DNA from: Chaunax sp. Z400
Taxonomy: Eukaryota; Chordata; Actinopteri; Lophiiformes; Chaunacidae
Assembly: GCA_037577475.1 (NCBI GenBank)
Contig: CM075197.1
Location: 20,906,650 to 20,970,649 of the forward strand
Direction of reading: 5' to 3'
DNA length: 64,000 nt
Of this stretch, positions 62,470 through 64,000 are shown piece by piece; the first letter of the stretch is position 1; the number at the start of each line of letters is the position of its first letter. A program made the position numbers and the translations under genes. The notes beneath the pieces were generated by a model that saw nothing but the letters and a program-made list of their open reading frames with translations, did no database searches and was not told where the DNA came from.

Positions 62470-62730
62470 CGTAGCAGCAGAGAAGTGTTCAGGATGTCTT
62501 TGTTCTGCTCCACTGCGTAGCTGCAGCTCCCAGGACGCACAGATGTAAAATAAAGATTAATGCATTTAAAAAATCACATGTTCCAGCATCATGAAGGGTC
62601 CCTTAATTAAGTCAGTTTTTCCAAATGAAGTTGTCTGTTGAAGTGAAGATGAAGACAAAGGAATTTCGGTCACAAATAAATCTCGAGGAAAAAAAAAACA
62701 GAAGTAGAAGACACACAACTTTTGTCAGCA
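62470..62730 (-). other. angptl6: Probable non-coding first exon of angptl6
   Basis: Minus-strand sequence ctgctacg is followed by a good donor gtaagtttt at 62469 downward, and a pyrimidine-rich acceptor (gcttccag) ends just before 61842, 18 nt upstream of the coding ATG. This implies a 5' UTR intron from 62469 to 61843. The upstream limit of the exon is a guess. Confidence 0.5.
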
Positions 62731-62971
62731 GCTAAACTGCCTCGATCCTCCTCTCCCAACGTTCTGTCTCAGGGTCTCTGAAGAAGGAGACATCTAATTA
62801 CAACCTATCCAATTGACGCCACCTCCCATTACTTGTTCACTGGGAGTCTGGGTGCTCTGTGCAGGAATCCTTGGATGTCTCCTCCCTCTGGCCTCAACCT
62901 TCCCTCCTGCCACAGACTCTATCCCATAAGGAGCTAGTGTGGTATCCTATGCACAGGTTTACAACAGCATT

Positions 62972-63269
62972 GGGCTATAACTAATAATTATTTTCATTAT
63001 TGACTGATATTTTGATTATAGCTTTAATATTTTGATTTTCTTTTCAATTCACTGATTAATTGTTTTGTCTAAAAACTGTCAAAATACTGAAAGTGCCAAA
63101 GATATTCAATTTACTATCATATTTGGCAAAGAAAAGCAGAAAAATCTCACATTTGAGAAGCTAGAAACTGCAAATGTTTGGATTTTAAGCCAAGAAAATC
63201 ACTAAAACGGTTTTTTATCAAAAAATAGAAAGATTTCTGTTCAATTAATCAATTAGTAGTTTCAGCTCT
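62972..63269. mobile_element. MITE-like dispersed repeat with inverted ends
   Basis: The left end gggctataactaataattat and the right end aattagtagtttcagctct are inverted relatives of each other, about 300 bp apart. Internal text (ccaaagatattcaatttact, atcatatttggcaaagaaaa, ctcacatttgagaagctaga) matches a non-autonomous element I recall in many fish ('gggctgcaactaa'). It is upstream of angptl6. No exact target duplication was recognised. Confidence 0.7.
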
Positions 63270-64000
63270 AGTTCACACTTTAACCTCCTCACTGAAACAT
63301 CTTTAGTTTTATTTATGGCCTTCATCTTGGGTTTGCTTCGATTTACGGGAGACAAAATAGTTTTAGTAAGTTTTACAAAGACAATAGACAGCTATGCTTC
63401 CTGAAAAACAGACACAACACAAGTGAGTAGATCAACCTATAGGGACTTCTGCTGTGACAACACAACACATTCATGTGGCTTTATCCTCTATGTGACAGAG
63501 GGGAAAAAATCATTTTTGGAATGGGGGCTGAGCCCTAAAATAGCTTTATTTCTAGAAAGACCGATTATTTACACACTGTTCTTATTGTGGGTAAGGAGAA
63601 TATTAATAATCAATATCAACTTTTTATGTATAGTCATAATCATGAATAATTTCCTATATTGTTGCTGTTCCTAAATATGGCCACTGGGGGGCAGTGAAAA
63701 CTCATGACGACTGGGACTTTTCTTCTGACGGACCCTGCAACAAAATATAATTTGAGCTAGAAAGGAAATTGAAAATTAAATTTGTATGCGCTTCATTCAT
63801 TCAGCAGAAGGAAAACCAAATTCACCGATCGGACCCAAACCCTTTGTTGCCTAAACTTTCCAAAATAAAAGTATGAGAAGATTCAGCAATGTTGAAGGTT
63901 AAGTAATTAAAGGAGGGCCAAACGTTCACAAGGGTGGCTATAGTTGCGACGCTCAAGTCTATCGATAAATTATTCTTATGGTTTTCACGAGCAATTTGTG
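63270..64000. other. Unassigned sequence at the right edge
   Basis: AT-rich sequence with no supported gene. The longest frame (63423-63674, 83 codons) shows no domain and has a run of Ile/Leu/Phe, so it is not called. Confidence 0.5.

Noticed and set aside
1..64000. CRISPR arrays, operons, tRNA or rRNA genes
   Set aside because: None seen; the tRNA-like heads at 17.8 and 50.05 kb belong to dispersed repeats and do not fold into a complete tRNA by eye.

Overview
The window looks like a vertebrate, almost certainly a teleost and probably a percomorph. It is AT-rich with long introns, GT-AG splice sites, (GT)n microsatellites and several dispersed repeats that I recall from spiny-rayed fish. 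No prokaryotic features were seen. Four protein-coding genes can be supported, all multi-exon, and I placed their exons by hand from reading frame, splice sites and family similarity. From left to right: the last exon of an olfactomedin-domain noelin, best fit olfm2 (+ strand, 2026-2700); a complete 15-exon trip10/CIP4 F-BAR gene (- strand, ATG 49218, stop 32243, 585 codons); a complete 15-exon ICAM-family adhesion receptor (- strand, 58071-50900, 1296 codons, 13 Ig domains); and a complete angiopoietin-like gene, best fit angptl6 (- strand, 61824-58697, 483 codons, plus an upstream non-coding exon).

Layout: 1-2025 is presumed olfm2 intron; 2701 to about 3000 is its 3' UTR; about 3.0-31.1 kb is a gene-free stretch with microsatellites, one SINE-like element and several conserved-element candidates rich in TAAT and octamer motifs. 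From about 31.1 to 61.8 kb three genes lie head to tail on the minus strand with little space between them: about 0.6 kb from the angptl6 stop to the icam-like start, and 1.7 kb from the icam-like stop to the trip10 start. The trip10 introns hold a decayed Tc1-like transposon, a MITE with terminal inverted repeats and a broken BEL/Pao-like integrase fragment. 62.5-64 kb is upstream sequence with another dispersed repeat.

OLFM2, TRIP10, ICAM and ANGPTL6 genes all lie on the short arm of human chromosome 19, so the window fits a conserved vertebrate block. The proteins are not one pathway: a secreted synaptic/matrix protein, a Cdc42-linked membrane-curvature adaptor, a leukocyte or neural adhesion receptor, and a secreted angiopoietin-like factor.

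The most unusual feature is the icam-like gene. A four-exon, about 1.76 kb unit (D2-D3-D4-D1) is tandemly repeated about 2.5 times. Two copies are nearly identical through exons and introns, which expands the ectodomain to 13 Ig domains. Inside each full unit is a 69-nt stop-free, in-frame segment that encodes a hydrophobic stretch if it is not spliced out.
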